From: Vibrio sagamiensis NBRC 104589
GTDB taxonomy: Bacteria > Pseudomonadota > Gammaproteobacteria > Enterobacterales > Vibrionaceae
Direction: 5' to 3'
Length of the DNA stretch: 64,000 bases
Assembly: GCF_007990935.1 (NCBI RefSeq)
Contig: NZ_BJXJ01000007.1
Coordinates: 1-64,000, forward strand
Shown: positions 42,580-52,655 of the stretch, piece by piece
How the letters are laid out: each line of letters starts with the position of its first letter
Numbering within the stretch: position 1 is the stretch's first letter
Notes under the pieces: model-generated
Told to the model about the DNA's origin: nothing
Database searches by the model: none
Seen by the model: the letters and a program-made list of their open reading frames with translations, nothing else
Program-made: the position numbers and the translations under genes

Positions 42580-44843
42580 AAAAAGGAAGTGGGGATACTT
42601 GCTGCTCAACAACAAAACCTGCAATGACGATCACCAAAGCCACGGCGATAACACCTGAAGGCTCATGTTGTTCAACAAACAGTTGTGGTACTGAGTCTGC
42701 TGATGACGATTTGCCCAGCGATGTCTCGAAGAATTTACGTCAGAGTTGGTTAGTATCAGGCATGGATTGCCCTGCTTGTGCTCGAAAACTTGAAAAAGCC
42801 ATTTCTTCGATTGGAGGGGTGGTGAATGCCAAAGTTTTATTTGCAACAGAAAAGCTGGTGGTCGACTTTGATAACCGAGCTTTAGCCCCTGTCATTGAGC
42901 AGATCTCACAACAAACAGGGTTTCCTCTTTCTTCAACGAATGCTCCTAAGCCTAAAGTTGCGCATAAAAGTTGGCTGGAAATTATAAAAGACAATATCCA
43001 GATCATCGTGATTGCGGCTGCGATGGTGATAGCAGGTATTCTCTCAGAGTCTCACGCTTCGATAAGCAATACACTATTTACCGTGACCTGCTTAATGGGT
43101 CTATATCCCATCGCGACAAAGGCCATTAAGCTTGCGAAAAGTGGTACACCATTCGCGATTGAAACCTTAATGAGTGTGGCTGCACTCGGTGCGTTATATC
43201 TTGGAGAAATGGCCGAAGCAGCGATGGTTTTACTCCTATTTCTGATCGGAGAAAAGCTGGAAGCTTATGCGTCCTCTCGTGCAAGGAGTGGCGTGCAAGC
43301 ACTGATGGACTTAGTGCCTGAAACGACCACATTAATTGTTGATGGTCAGCGTAAAGAAGTACAAGCTTCAACGCTTAAACCTGGCGATATCATTGAAGTT
43401 GCCCCTGGTGGAAGAATGCCTGCGGATGGATGGTTGCTTGATCAGGTGGCCAGTTTCGATGAAAGTGCTCTCACTGGCGAATCATTACCTGTTGAGCATA
43501 ACGAGGGCGGGCAAATCATGGCAGGTGCGGTGGTTGTGGATAAGGTGGTGCGCATCGAGGTCACATCTCGCCAAGGAGAAAACGCGATTGATCGTATTCT
43601 TCACTTAATCGAAGAAGCAGAATCAAGAAAAGCACCACTGGAGCGTTTTCTGGATAAATTCAGTCGCTGGTATACACCATTAATGATGTTGGTGTCATTG
43701 CTTGTTATTGTCACACCTCCTTTATTGTTCGCTCAGCCTTGGGAAACTTGGTTATACCGTGGTTTAGCCATGTTACTGATTGCTTGTCCTTGTGCGTTAG
43801 TGATTTCTACGCCTGCTGCGATTACTTCTGGTTTAGCTGCAGCAGCAAAACGTGGTGCATTGATCAAAGGCGGAGCAGCACTGGAATTACTCGGACGTGT
43901 TGAGTCGGTTGCTTTTGATAAAACAGGCACCTTGACACAGGGTAAACCACAAGTGACGGATATCATTCCGATTGATGTGCCTGAATCTCAATTGCTGAGC
44001 TTGGTGGCGGCCATAGAGGTAGGTTCAAGCCACCCGTTGGCAATCTCGTTAGTGAATAAAGTGCAGCAGCAAGGTATTGTGATCCCTGAAGCAACTGAGA
44101 AAACGGTACAGGTTGGTTCAGGAGTCAGTGGCTATGTTGATGAGCAGCATGTACAAGTTATTGCGCCTTCTAAGATCACTTTCTCTATTTCATCGGAAAT
44201 GGAAGAGCGCATTACTGAAATCGAAGCTCAAGGAAAAACGGTCGTGATTGTCCGTTGTGAGGAAAAGCTAATTGGTCTTATTGCTTGGCAAGATACGTTA
44301 CGCAAGGATGCACGAGAAGCTGTCGCTGCGTTGAAGAAGTTAGGTGTGAACTCCGTTATGTTAACCGGAGATAATCCACGAAGTGCAGCATCGATTGCCA
44401 AAGAAATGGGCATGACTTTCGAAGCGAGTTTGCTGCCAGCCGATAAAGTGCATCATGTTGAGAAAATGTCGACGACACGCACAGTTGCGATGGTTGGTGA
44501 TGGCATTAATGATGCACCCGCGATGAAGGCATCCAGTATCGGTATTGCAATGGGGGGAGGCACTGATGTGGCACTTGAGACAGCCGATGCCGCCTTGACT
44601 CACAATCGGTTGGTTGAGTTACCCGCTATGATCGAGCTCTCTCGGGCAACGTTGAGCAATATTCATCAAAATGTCGCGCTTGCGCTTGGCTTAAAAGGTG
44701 TCTTTTTGGTCACCAGTCTATTGGGCATTACGGGCTTATGGGTTGCGGTTTTAGCTGACAGTGGTGCGACGGCTTTGGTGACATTGAATGCATTAAGACT
44801 GCTACGTTTTGAGTCAAAGCATATTAAAAAAAGTGTGAATTAG
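42528..44843 (+). CDS. zntA: Zn/Cd/Pb-exporting P-type ATPase
   Basis: Inner-membrane heavy-metal efflux pump of the P1B type, 771 residues. The first 60 residues are Cys-rich (C2, C8, C25, C26, C47, C48, C53). An HMA domain then carries GMDCPACARK with metal ligands C81 and C84. The membrane domain has the CPC ion site (LLIACPCALVIS), the actuator TGESLPVE loop, the phosphorylation site DKTGTLTQG, and the hinge GDGINDAPAMKAS. An aspartate near the C-terminal end of the membrane part (VLADSGATALV) is typical of the Zn/Cd/Pb subgroup. AAGGAAG is seven bases from the ATG. The gene is under a ZntR-type promoter 250 nt upstream. Confidence 0.95.
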   Translation: MCTKNQGCQSSKSNPTMKKGSGDTCCSTTKPAMTITKATAITPEGSCCSTNSCGTESADDDLPSDVSKNLRQSWLVSGMDCPACARKLEKAISSIGGVVNAKVLFATEKLVVDFDNRALAPVIEQISQQTGFPLSSTNAPKPKVAHKSWLEIIKDNIQIIVIAAAMVIAGILSESHASISNTLFTVTCLMGLYPIATKAIKLAKSGTPFAIETLMSVAALGALYLGEMAEAAMVLLLFLIGEKLEAYASSRARSGVQALMDLVPETTTLIVDGQRKEVQASTLKPGDIIEVAPGGRMPADGWLLDQVASFDESALTGESLPVEHNEGGQIMAGAVVVDKVVRIEVTSRQGENAIDRILHLIEEAESRKAPLERFLDKFSRWYTPLMMLVSLLVIVTPPLLFAQPWETWLYRGLAMLLIACPCALVISTPAAITSGLAAAAKRGALIKGGAALELLGRVESVAFDKTGTLTQGKPQVTDIIPIDVPESQLLSLVAAIEVGSSHPLAISLVNKVQQQGIVIPEATEKTVQVGSGVSGYVDEQHVQVIAPSKITFSISSEMEERITEIEAQGKTVVIVRCEEKLIGLIAWQDTLRKDAREAVAALKKLGVNSVMLTGDNPRSAASIAKEMGMTFEASLLPADKVHHVEKMSTTRTVAMVGDGINDAPAMKASSIGIAMGGGTDVALETADAALTHNRLVELPAMIELSRATLSNIHQNVALALGLKGVFLVTSLLGITGLWVAVLADSGATALVTLNALRLLRFESKHIKKSVN

Positions 44844-44984
44844 GCCACTGAATTGATTAAGCCACAACAGTAGAGTGAGAAACAGCAACGATCAGAGGTT
44901 ATTAAATATGCCCTTAGTAGAATAATGAAAATTGTGATATAAGTATAATTTATTTGAAATAATTAATGTGTTACATTTTTCATT

Positions 44985-45000
44985 TGTGATTATTGTCACT
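44985..45000. promoter_or_regulatory. CRP binding site upstream of udp
   Basis: TGTGA-TTATTG-TCACT matches the CRP consensus TGTGA-N6-TCACA at nine of ten positions, about 95 bp before the udp start. Additional TGTGA half-sites occur at about 44933 and 45008. E. coli udp is controlled by tandem CRP sites with CytR between, and a similar arrangement is likely. Confidence 0.8.
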
Positions 45001-45094
45001 CTATATTGTGATGAGGTTCGCTAGAGTATCTGTTGTACCCAATATACCTATGCGCTTATCGTAACGAACGTTAGGCCACAATAAGGAGCGACTT

Positions 45095-45853
45095 ATGTCT
45101 CAAGCTGTTTTTCACCTAGGTGTTACTGAAGCCGATCTTGCTGGCGCAACATTAGCCATTATTCCTGGTGACCCTGCTCGTGTTCAAAAAATTGCGGAAG
45201 AGATGGACAACCCAGTCTTTCTAGCCAGTCATCGTGAATACACGTTATATCGTGCACAACTGGATGGAAAACCTGTCGTAGTGTGTTCTACAGGTATCGG
45301 CGGCCCATCGACATCTATTGCAGTTGAAGAGCTCGCACAGCTTGGTGTACGTACTTTTTTACGTGTAGGTACAACAGGTGCAATTCAGCCTAACGTAAAT
45401 GTTGGTGACATGATTGTGACGACAGGCTCCGTACGTCTTGATGGAGCAAGTTTACATTTTGCTCCAATGGAATTTCCTGCTGTGGCTGATTTTGATGTTG
45501 CGACAGCGATGAAATCTGCAGTTGAAGAGTGTGGTGCAAAAGTACACATGGGTGTCACAGCTTCTAGCGATACGTTCTACCCAGGCCAAGAGCGTTACGA
45601 TACTTTCTCTGGTCGGGTTGTTAAGCGCTTTCAAGGCTCAATGAAAGAGTGGCAAGATATGGGAGTGCTGAACTTTGAAATGGAGTCTGCGACTCTGTTG
45701 ACTATGTGTGCAAGTTCAGGTTTAAAAGCCGGTTGTGTGGCTGGTGTTATCATTAACCGGACTCAAGAAGAAACGCCGGATCATACAACTTTGAAAGAAG
45801 CGGAAACACGCTCAATTAAAGTGGTAGTTGAAGCCGCGCGTAAAATGCTGTAA
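45095..45853 (+). CDS. udp: Uridine phosphorylase
   Basis: Cytoplasmic nucleoside phosphorylase of 252 residues converting uridine and phosphate to uracil and ribose-1-phosphate. It matches the E. coli Udp pattern: [62 protein letters not shown] and [21 protein letters not shown] is 7-8 nt upstream of the ATG. It is monocistronic, with a CRP site upstream and a perfect terminator downstream. Confidence 0.96.
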   Translation: MSQAVFHLGVTEADLAGATLAIIPGDPARVQKIAEEMDNPVFLASHREYTLYRAQLDGKPVVVCSTGIGGPSTSIAVEELAQLGVRTFLRVGTTGAIQPNVNVGDMIVTTGSVRLDGASLHFAPMEFPAVADFDVATAMKSAVEECGAKVHMGVTASSDTFYPGQERYDTFSGRVVKRFQGSMKEWQDMGVLNFEMESATLLTMCASSGLKAGCVAGVIINRTQEETPDHTTLKEAETRSIKVVVEAARKML

Positions 45854-45891
45854 TAAAAAGCTCAAGTAAGATTCATCTCTTCGCGAGCAAT

Positions 45892-45918
45892 AAAAAACCA
45901 GGCTAGGCCTGGTTTTTT
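45892..45918. terminator. Bidirectional terminator after udp
   Basis: 12-bp perfect stem AAAAAACCAGGC / GCCTGGTTTTTT with a TAG loop. A-run and T-run on both sides let it serve udp and, in reverse, the convergent DUF1887 gene. Confidence 0.92.
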
Positions 45919-45943
45919 GTAAATTGCGCTGAATACTCAAGCA

Positions 45944-45976
45944 TATTGATTCAGGTCACTTAAGTATATACCCAAA
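45944..45976. repeat. Vibrio dispersed palindrome, single arm
   Basis: CAGGTCACTTAAGTATATACCC, a degenerate single arm of the element found at 5972-6051. Confidence 0.5.
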
Positions 45977-45990
45977 CGGAAGACGAGCTA

Positions 45991-47151
45991 TTAGAGATCG
46001 TCAGATCCACCTGCGGCTTTAAACCATCGTGTAAGGTGTGTTTTTAAATCTTTTAGCTCGTCAGGCCCGATGAGTGCTAAGCCTAAATCTTCTGCTCGAG
46101 TAATATCATTGTGGCGAAGAGGACGGAAACTCACCAACATTGCACGAGCCTGAAGCCCCCCAAGTAGGTCCCTAAGAGATTCAAGTTTGTAAAGGGTATC
46201 ATCACCATCATCTCTCATACCTTTGGTTTTACACTCAATAATGTGGAGTTTGTTGTTTACGACCGTTGCGACATCAAGCTCATTGCGAACTTCGCTTTCA
46301 CCATGCTTGCGGTATACCTGTACATTCAAAGAACGATCTTGAATGGTTGGCATACTATCTTGGATCTGTTTTACAGTGCTATGAACTAAGGTTTCTAACC
46401 ACTCTCCATTAGAGAAGCGGCGGGCATCCTCGTTGATAAATGTGAGAGTTCCTTTTTCATAGGTAGCAATTTGGGCAGCAACTAAGTCGCTGAGTAGCAT
46501 GTTAAGTTCACGATAACCTTGTTGTTTCTCGGATAGCTCAACGTCAAGTCTTTGCTCTTTACGACAGGTGGTTGCCAAGTAATTTAAGGTTGCTAAACCA
46601 GGTCCAAGTTCAAGTGCGTTGGATGCCCAACGTTCACCGAGTTGATAGAGTTTATGATCAAGTTGAGGGGGCAGTTCAGTATGATTAAATTCACCACGAG
46701 CACCAAAAATTGTTAGGTAATCAGAGATAGTAATATGATCCTCGACTTGGGTATCTTCTTGGCCATCTGGGTATAACCAGCAGAGTTTATCGCTGTTTGG
46801 TTCTACAACGAAAATTGGCCAGCAGTAAGTTCGAAATACTTCATAAACAGAAAGGAGACGATGACGTAGACCACAGCTTGCATTCAGTTTTACTTCCTCA
46901 CCACGATTGTGCAAATCACGTGCGAGATCATGTATTGATTTTTTAATTAATGAAGTGTTAACAGCAGAAGGAATCTCAAAGAATTCTGTGGTTATGTCAC
47001 GCTGCTCTAAAACAGTTCGTAAACGTTCATACATATCGGCTTGGTATTTATCTCCAATAAAGATGATATGTTTGCTGACCGTGCGATTATCCAAAAGTGG
47101 TGTAATCAGTCTTACGGGATCTTGATCGATGATACCAACATGAACAGCCAT
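45991..47151 (-). CDS. DUF1887 CARF-nuclease protein, Card1/Can2-like (VC1899 type)
   Basis: Soluble protein of 386 residues combining an N-terminal CARF-like sensor domain and a C-terminal PD-(D/E)XK nuclease. Nuclease motifs: NGEWLE (E250/E253), NELDV (D293), IIECKTK (E306-x-K308). In the Card1/Can2 relatives of type III CRISPR systems this architecture is a cyclic-tetra-adenylate-activated DNase/RNase. The CARF loop here reads NASCGLRH (90-97), not the usual TGGTK-like motif, so the ligand may differ. From memory this is the family of V. cholerae VC1899, which also lies beside a chemoreceptor gene. No CRISPR array or Cas10 gene is in the window. A near-perfect Fur box lies 117 bp upstream. 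Confidence 0.88.
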   Translation of the reverse strand: MAVHVGIIDQDPVRLITPLLDNRTVSKHIIFIGDKYQADMYERLRTVLEQRDITTEFFEIPSAVNTSLIKKSIHDLARDLHNRGEEVKLNASCGLRHRLLSVYEVFRTYCWPIFVVEPNSDKLCWLYPDGQEDTQVEDHITISDYLTIFGARGEFNHTELPPQLDHKLYQLGERWASNALELGPGLATLNYLATTCRKEQRLDVELSEKQQGYRELNMLLSDLVAAQIATYEKGTLTFINEDARRFSNGEWLETLVHSTVKQIQDSMPTIQDRSLNVQVYRKHGESEVRNELDVATVVNNKLHIIECKTKGMRDDGDDTLYKLESLRDLLGGLQARAMLVSFRPLRHNDITRAEDLGLALIGPDELKDLKTHLTRWFKAAGGSDDL

Positions 47152-47267
47152 AGATTTTCCTTTTTATTTTGCTTACCCAGTAAAAAGAAGGAAGAAATGA
47201 GCAAGCTATGTTAAGCATATGTAGACACCATAGAAAAAAAACAAGGGCAAATAGGATAAAAAGTCCC

Positions 47268-47282
47268 TGATTATCATTATCA
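47268..47282. promoter_or_regulatory. Fur box upstream of the DUF1887 gene
   Basis: TGATTATCATTATCA matches the 7-1-7 Fur consensus TGATAAT-N-ATTATCA at all but one position. It lies in the 179-bp gap between the chemoreceptor stop codon and the DUF1887 start, so it can only sensibly act on the DUF1887 promoter (minus strand). Confidence 0.6.
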
Positions 47283-47330
47283 TCAACCTTTTTAAAGCAC
47301 TTAATGATAAAGCTTAAATAATTGCATAAG

Positions 47331-49322
47331 TTATAATTGAAACTGGTGTACTATGATATTTTGTCGCTGAACCAATTGTGTGAGTGACTCATTAGCTTGG
47401 GTAATATTCACCATAGCCTGGTAGTTTTTATTGTTAAGGCTGTTTATTTCTTCAAGGTTACGAGCGATGTTAGCAGACGTGGTACTTTGCTCAACTGCCG
47501 CTTGGGAAATATGAGTACTCATTTGTCTGATCTCAATGATCAGAGCTTGCAATTCTTCCATTGCACCATTGGCGCTTAATGCTTGCTCTACTGACACTTC
47601 CATATCACTCACACAACTTTGAATGACTTGACTTGCAGAGTGTGATTTTGATTGTAACGTGCTGATCATGGATTCAATCTCAATGGTTGACTGAGTCGTT
47701 TTTGATGCGAGAACACGTACTTCATCGGCGACAACTGCAAAGCCACGACCTTGTTCGCCAGCCCGAGCGGCTTCAATCGCTGCGTTTAGCGCCAGCAAAT
47801 TTGTTTGTTCGGCAATATTTCTAATAACGTCTAGAATAGAACCGATTTGGCTGCTCATATTTTGCAGTTCTGTTACGGCACATACAGATTCATTTAAGCG
47901 CTTTTCAAGCTGATTAATCGTCGAAATATTACTGTTCATGATATGACGACCCTGATCAGAAGCCGTTTCAACTTGTTGGACCATATTTAAAGTATTTTGA
48001 GCACTTTGGGCAACTTCTTGTACGGAATGCGACATTTGTGTCATAGCAGTGGCGACATCCGCCGCTTGCTCACGTTGTGAGTTTAACTGAATTTGCGCTT
48101 GCGCTGAGGTTTGCTCATTATCGATGGTGGTTTCAGCTAATTTTTCGGAGGCATCATTCAGCTGCAACAGTACATCTTGGAGACTATCGGCAAGAGAATT
48201 GATATGGCCACTGACCGCACTGAATTCATTGTTATAACGGACTTCGATGCGTTGCTTCATATCACCCTTGGTAAGTCCTTCTAACGTGTTCAAAATATGT
48301 TTTAATGGCACGCGAACAGTGCTTGAAATGTGATAGCCAATCATGACGGCCAACACTATCACAAAAACAGCGATGCCAACGGCTTTTATCACACCCTGAT
48401 TATAAACTTCTCCAGCTTGGAGCAAAGATTGATTGAGATTCGTGGTTGCTGTCGTGGTAAATTGCCTCAACACGTTCATGCTAGAGTCAATTTTTTCTGC
48501 TTGATTTGCGATGTTGTCGTAGAGAGCTGCGCGAGCAATTAAATATTGACTGTATTGATCCAAAACGCCGCCTTTCAAGCCTACATCTTGGGTAAATTGT
48601 TTAATTGAGCCTCCGAAAAGCGCTTCAAGCTGTGGCAACTGGGTAACCAAGCCACGAAAGGCGTAGTTTAGATGAGCAACCGTTTTGCGGTTTTTCGCTA
48701 CCGCTTGAGTGACAACTTCAGGGTCAGAGCTTGCCAGCGCATCCGATGTAATGACTTCAGCGTCTTTTAACTTACTGAAATAGCTTTCCCCCATGACTTT
48801 GACCGAAATGCTCGACTGATCGGCAAGCAATTCTTTCAAACCAAGAGAGAGTTCAGTATTCAGCTTTTGAAATCGGCGTGATGACAGTTGAACCTGCTCT
48901 TGTGAAGAAAACATCGACTCATAGTTATTCATTGCCTCTTGTGCTTCATTAAAATAACTATCTTGTAAATCGATAAGCTGATCTAGAGGGGCAGAAAGAG
49001 AAGGGTATAGTTTGCTGCTTACTGCTAATTGCTCCAATGTTTCAGTAAATTTCTGTTTAGATAGAGTAAAGTTTTTACGCATGTTTTCCATGCGCTGCTT
49101 GTTTTCTGTGGTTAAAAAATCTTTAAAAGACTTGTCCGCAGACAATAGCCCAACACTAGTTTGATTGGACAGAGAGACAAGTGGCAATGAAGACTGAGAA
49201 ACCCGTTCAAACTTACTATGAAGTGTATTCATGGCTTGGGTCATCATCATTATGGTGATCAGAAACAGGGCAGTGATAATGGCAAACCCGCCATACATCC
49301 TTTTAATGACAGAATTTCGCAT
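47331..49322 (-). CDS. Methyl-accepting chemotaxis protein
   Basis: Chemoreceptor of about 663 residues. An N-terminal membrane helix ([20 protein letters not shown]) is followed by a long helical periplasmic sensor of about 290 residues, a second helix ([20 protein letters not shown]), HAMP, and the signalling domain with the conserved hairpin tip [20 protein letters not shown]. No C-terminal pentapeptide for CheR/CheB tethering is present. The ATG at 49322 has AAGGAAG nine bases upstream; the frame is open to 49364. The ligand is unknown. Confidence 0.93.
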   Translation of the reverse strand: MRNSVIKRMYGGFAIITALFLITIMMMTQAMNTLHSKFERVSQSSLPLVSLSNQTSVGLLSADKSFKDFLTTENKQRMENMRKNFTLSKQKFTETLEQLAVSSKLYPSLSAPLDQLIDLQDSYFNEAQEAMNNYESMFSSQEQVQLSSRRFQKLNTELSLGLKELLADQSSISVKVMGESYFSKLKDAEVITSDALASSDPEVVTQAVAKNRKTVAHLNYAFRGLVTQLPQLEALFGGSIKQFTQDVGLKGGVLDQYSQYLIARAALYDNIANQAEKIDSSMNVLRQFTTTATTNLNQSLLQAGEVYNQGVIKAVGIAVFVIVLAVMIGYHISSTVRVPLKHILNTLEGLTKGDMKQRIEVRYNNEFSAVSGHINSLADSLQDVLLQLNDASEKLAETTIDNEQTSAQAQIQLNSQREQAADVATAMTQMSHSVQEVAQSAQNTLNMVQQVETASDQGRHIMNSNISTINQLEKRLNESVCAVTELQNMSSQIGSILDVIRNIAEQTNLLALNAAIEAARAGEQGRGFAVVADEVRVLASKTTQSTIEIESMISTLQSKSHSASQVIQSCVSDMEVSVEQALSANGAMEELQALIIEIRQMSTHISQAAVEQSTTSANIARNLEEINSLNNKNYQAMVNITQANESLTQLVQRQNIIVHQFQL

Positions 49323-49652
49323 CGATGTGCTTCCTTTACCTAAAACAAAAAGTAATATATTCAAGTGACCTCAAGATACTTAATTCAAAGTGGTGTCACT
49401 ATGTATGGCTGCTTTTAGACTTTCAAGACGTACGGACTTCAGGGTCTTTAGGAATAAAAAGTATTCTAAAAATAACAAAATTAGCGGACTCTAATTTAGC
49501 TTTAAACGCAACTTTTATGACATACACGACAAAAAAAGCTTCAACCAAGCACTTTATATTGATATTGTTAACTGAACACTGTTTTTTATTGAGCTCATTT
49601 CAGGCTTAGCGCATACTAAGAGCACTTTAAATCTAATAGAAATGGAGGCCTC
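49323..49652. other. Divergent intergenic region between chemoreceptor and hinT
   Basis: 330 nt. It holds a degenerate arm of the Vibrio dispersed palindrome (about 49361-49390, TTCAAGTGACCTCAAGATAC) and the promoters of both neighbours. I reject the 94-codon frame seen here as non-coding. Confidence 0.55.
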
Positions 49653-50003
49653 ATGGCTGAAGAAACTATCTTTAGTAAAATTATTCGCAGAGAGATCCCT
49701 GCTGATGTGTTGTATCAAGACGATCTCGTTACTGCTTTTCGTGATATCAATCCACGAGCGCCAAGTCATATTCTGATCATTCCAAATAAACTGATTGCGA
49801 CAGCCAACGACGTTGAAGCTGAAGATGAAGCAATGATGGGACGTATGTTTACCGTTGCTAAAAAACTCGCGAAAGAAGAAGGCATCGCAGATGACGGCTA
49901 TCGCCTGATTGTTAATTGTAATTCACATGGTGGGCAGGAAGTGTACCACATTCATATGCATCTTGTGGGTGGCCGCCCTCTTGGGCCAATGGTTCTTGGT
50001 TAA
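49653..50003 (+). CDS. hinT: HIT-family purine nucleoside phosphoramidase
   Basis: Small hydrolase of 116 residues that cleaves adenosine 5'-phosphoramidates. The histidine triad is [12 protein letters not shown] (H-x-H-x-H). The N terminus [22 protein letters not shown] is the standard HinT start. AATGGAGG lies six bases before the ATG. It is the first gene of the conserved hinT - lipoprotein - ycfL - lpoB - thiK - ycfP string. Confidence 0.95.
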   Translation: MAEETIFSKIIRREIPADVLYQDDLVTAFRDINPRAPSHILIIPNKLIATANDVEAEDEAMMGRMFTVAKKLAKEEGIADDGYRLIVNCNSHGGQEVYHIHMHLVGGRPLGPMVLG

Positions 50004-50046
50004 TTTCATCCGTTGAAGGTACTTAAATCACTTGGGTATCCTTGAA
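50004..50046. repeat. Vibrio dispersed palindrome, single arm
   Basis: TTAAATCACTTGGGTATCCTTG: a right-hand arm of the dispersed element lying just after the hinT stop. Confidence 0.45.
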
Positions 50047-50122
50047 TTCTTCGATTAACCAATGGAGGGGCACTAGAAAGGCCCTCCTTTCTTTATCCAA
50101 CGCTATATCTACGGAGAAAAAT

Positions 50123-51523
50123 GTGAAATACGGTGTGAAGCAGTTCGCGCTACTCGGCTGTGTACTATTCTCAGCAGGCTGTGCGAACATGTCCGTAGGT
50201 AATCTTTTTAGCCATTACAGCGCACAAAATAAGCAAGTTTATCAAGCCGTACAGGCGGGTGATTATGCTGAAGCAGAGCAACTCCAAACCGGCGAGAATG
50301 GGGGAGAGATACTGAGTCACTTCGAGCAAGGAAGAATTGCTTTTTTGGCTGAAAATTATCCATCCAGTTTAAAGGCACTCGAAGTCAGTGATCAAGCAAT
50401 TCGAGAGCAGCAAGATCGCGCTACAATATCTTTGTCAGAAACCACCAACTATATTGGTTCACTTGCGGTTAATGATAACCTCAATGAGTACTACCCCGCT
50501 GATTACGAATTGGGCTTTTTGCATTTGTATCTTGGTCTGAATTACTTGCAAAAAAATGATCTGGAAGGCGCATTAGTTGAAATGCGTCGTGCAAATCAAG
50601 TTCAAGAAGCCGCTAAAAAAGCACGAGAAGATGAGCTAAAGCGAGCTGAAAATGAGTTAGGTGAACAAGGTATATCGGCAAATCTTGGCAGCGTTCTTGC
50701 CCATTATCCTGATGCTGGAAAAACCTTGAGCGCAGTCCAAAATGGCTATCTTTTCTATCTGTCTGGTCTGTTGTATGAAGCAGCAAGAGACCTAAATAGT
50801 GCTTATGTGGATTATCGACGTGCTTTGGCTGTGATGCCGGAAAATACCCAAGTAATAGAAAGCACGATGCTAATGGCTAAAAAATTAGGGATGAAACAAG
50901 ACTTAATACTATTAGAGAAACGTTATGGAAAAACACCAAAACCTTTAATGTCATCGCAAGGTCGTGTGATTCTTATCGATGAACAGGGTATTGTGGAAGC
51001 GCTGCAAGGCTGGCGAATTGATTTACCAATACATGACAGTCGTGATGATTGGGCCGTTTATTCTTTAGCTTTACCTTACTACTCTAATGCTTACCAAAGG
51101 GAAGCTCCATTTGGACGAGTTGGGTTGAATGGTCAAGAATTGCTATCAAGTACCTTGGTCGATGTTAATGCAATGGCACATAAAAACTTGAATGAACGTT
51201 TAATCGGTATCATTATCCGCCAAGTCACACGACTTTGGACAAAAGATCGAATCCGAAAAGAAGCCACCCAGAATAGTGGTGTAGGTAATATTTTATTTAA
51301 TGTATGGAATGTGTTCTCTGAACAGCCAGACACAAGAAGCTGGCAGAGTTTACCAGCGAAAGTGGTTAGCGCTTCTTCTGTTGTCCCGAGCGGTTTGCAA
51401 CGTCTTCAAATAAATGGTGAAACCTATCAATTTGAAGTGCCTGCAAAGCAAACAACATTAGTTTGGCTATCTCGACAAGGGGAGCACTCGACTGTGTGGC
51501 ATAAACAGCTAGGGAGATTGTAA
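50123..51523 (+). CDS. COG3014-family TPR-containing lipoprotein
   Basis: Predicted lipoprotein of 466 residues. The GTG at 50123 has ACGGAG six bases upstream and opens a lipoprotein signal peptide (VKYGVKQFALLGCVLFSAGC); the long frame from 50042 is not supported. Helical repeats of the TPR type follow (GLNYLQKNDLEGALVEMRRANQ; YEAARDLNSAYVDYRRAL). The C-terminal half is beta-rich. The family is found next to ycfL and lpoB, suggesting a role in outer-membrane or wall assembly, but that is only by position. Its stop overlaps the ycfL start. Confidence 0.85.
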   Translation: MKYGVKQFALLGCVLFSAGCANMSVGNLFSHYSAQNKQVYQAVQAGDYAEAEQLQTGENGGEILSHFEQGRIAFLAENYPSSLKALEVSDQAIREQQDRATISLSETTNYIGSLAVNDNLNEYYPADYELGFLHLYLGLNYLQKNDLEGALVEMRRANQVQEAAKKAREDELKRAENELGEQGISANLGSVLAHYPDAGKTLSAVQNGYLFYLSGLLYEAARDLNSAYVDYRRALAVMPENTQVIESTMLMAKKLGMKQDLILLEKRYGKTPKPLMSSQGRVILIDEQGIVEALQGWRIDLPIHDSRDDWAVYSLALPYYSNAYQREAPFGRVGLNGQELLSSTLVDVNAMAHKNLNERLIGIIIRQVTRLWTKDRIRKEATQNSGVGNILFNVWNVFSEQPDTRSWQSLPAKVVSASSVVPSGLQRLQINGETYQFEVPAKQTTLVWLSRQGEHSTVWHKQLGRL

Positions 51524-51912
51524 TGAAGATAATATGGCTTAGTTTGATCGTGATTTTTGGGCTAGTGGGATGTGCAAGTAACACATCAGGTATTCGTATT
51601 GATGGTCAAACTCAACAAGTCTTCTTCCATGATAACGTATTAGGCAGTCGATTGCAGGTGGATAATATTATCACTGATAATACAGATGGTCGATCAAGAG
51701 GAGTGGTACAAGTGAGTAGCAACTACCAAGGAGATCAAACGATCCTTTATCGTTTTTATTGGTATGACAATAATGGATTGGAGGTGAATACTAAGCCCGG
51801 ACCTTGGCGAAGAACCATTATCCGTGGCTTTGAATCCATGTCTTTTTCAGAGGTGACTATTGATCCCAATGGAACTCAGTTTCGTGTACAAATTCGCGGA
51901 GCTCAAGATTAA
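51523..51912 (+). CDS. ycfL: YcfL-family (DUF1425) lipoprotein
   Basis: Small lipoprotein of 129 residues with the lipobox LVGC at the end of a short signal (MKIIWLSLIVIFGLVGC). The mature beta-sandwich has the YcfL-type LYRFYWYDNNGLEV and FESMSFSEVTIDPNG segments. The ATG overlaps the stop of the preceding gene by one base (TAATG). Its role is unknown; it always accompanies lpoB, as here. Confidence 0.9.
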   Translation: MKIIWLSLIVIFGLVGCASNTSGIRIDGQTQQVFFHDNVLGSRLQVDNIITDNTDGRSRGVVQVSSNYQGDQTILYRFYWYDNNGLEVNTKPGPWRRTIIRGFESMSFSEVTIDPNGTQFRVQIRGAQD

Positions 51913-52025
51913 TCGAGATTTATCAGCACTGTGTGGATTTACTCGGAGCTGGTTCATTTTTAGCAGTAAAGCTGCTTTACCAAGGTGGTGACATCTTGGG
52001 CTTAAATATAAATAAAGGAACTCAT

Positions 52026-52616
52026 ATGAAAAAACGTATTATTGCTCTTTTAAGCCTTGCTGTGGTTTTGGGTGGCTGTTCAAATAGAATCTCTTACGGA
52101 GATGCTCAGTCAACAGAAACTACAACGATCGAATTTGGCTCAACAGATCTACAAAAAATTGCTGGTGAAATGGTCGATAGTATGATGATGTCAGGTTCTG
52201 TATCAGCAATTACACACGATCAGCGTCCGATCGTTTTTGTTGAACGAATCAAAAATAAGACAAGTGAGCATATTGATACAGAGTCAGTCACAGATACAAT
52301 TTCAACTAAACTTCTAAATTCTGGTAAATTCCGCTTCGTTGATATGGGACGTGTTGAATCTGTTCGTGAACAATTGAAATTTCAAAATAACGATGAGCTG
52401 GTGAATCAAAGCTCTGCTATTCAATTTGGTAAAATGGTCGGTGCACAATACATGTTGTACGGAAATCTATCGAGTATTGTGAAGAATGCAGGCAGTGACA
52501 AAGATGTTTATTACAAAATGACGATGCGCCTTATGGATCTAGAAACGGGTTTGATTGAGTGGGCCGATGAAACTGAAATTCGTAAAGAGCAGTCTAGCAG
52601 CCTGTTTGGTATGTAA
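52026..52616 (+). CDS. lpoB: Penicillin-binding protein activator LpoB
   Basis: Outer-membrane lipoprotein of 196 residues that stimulates the transpeptidase of PBP1b from outside the peptidoglycan. The lipobox is VVLGGC. The globular domain shows RPIVFVERIKNKTSEHIDTE and KLLNSGKFRFVDMGR. The proline-rich linker of E. coli LpoB is replaced here by a short TTTIEFGS segment. The ATG at 52026 has AAGGA six bases upstream; the longer frame to 51933 is not supported. Downstream of ycfL in the same operon. Confidence 0.93.
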   Translation: MKKRIIALLSLAVVLGGCSNRISYGDAQSTETTTIEFGSTDLQKIAGEMVDSMMMSGSVSAITHDQRPIVFVERIKNKTSEHIDTESVTDTISTKLLNSGKFRFVDMGRVESVREQLKFQNNDELVNQSSAIQFGKMVGAQYMLYGNLSSIVKNAGSDKDVYYKMTMRLMDLETGLIEWADETEIRKEQSSSLFGM

Positions 52617-52655
52617 TTTATTGTTTAATTTTGAAACTTAAAATGGAGAAGTGTC

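Noticed and set aside
49325..49609. 94-codon open frame between the chemoreceptor and hinT
   Set aside because: No ribosome binding site, overlaps a dispersed repeat, and the translation looks like non-coding DNA.
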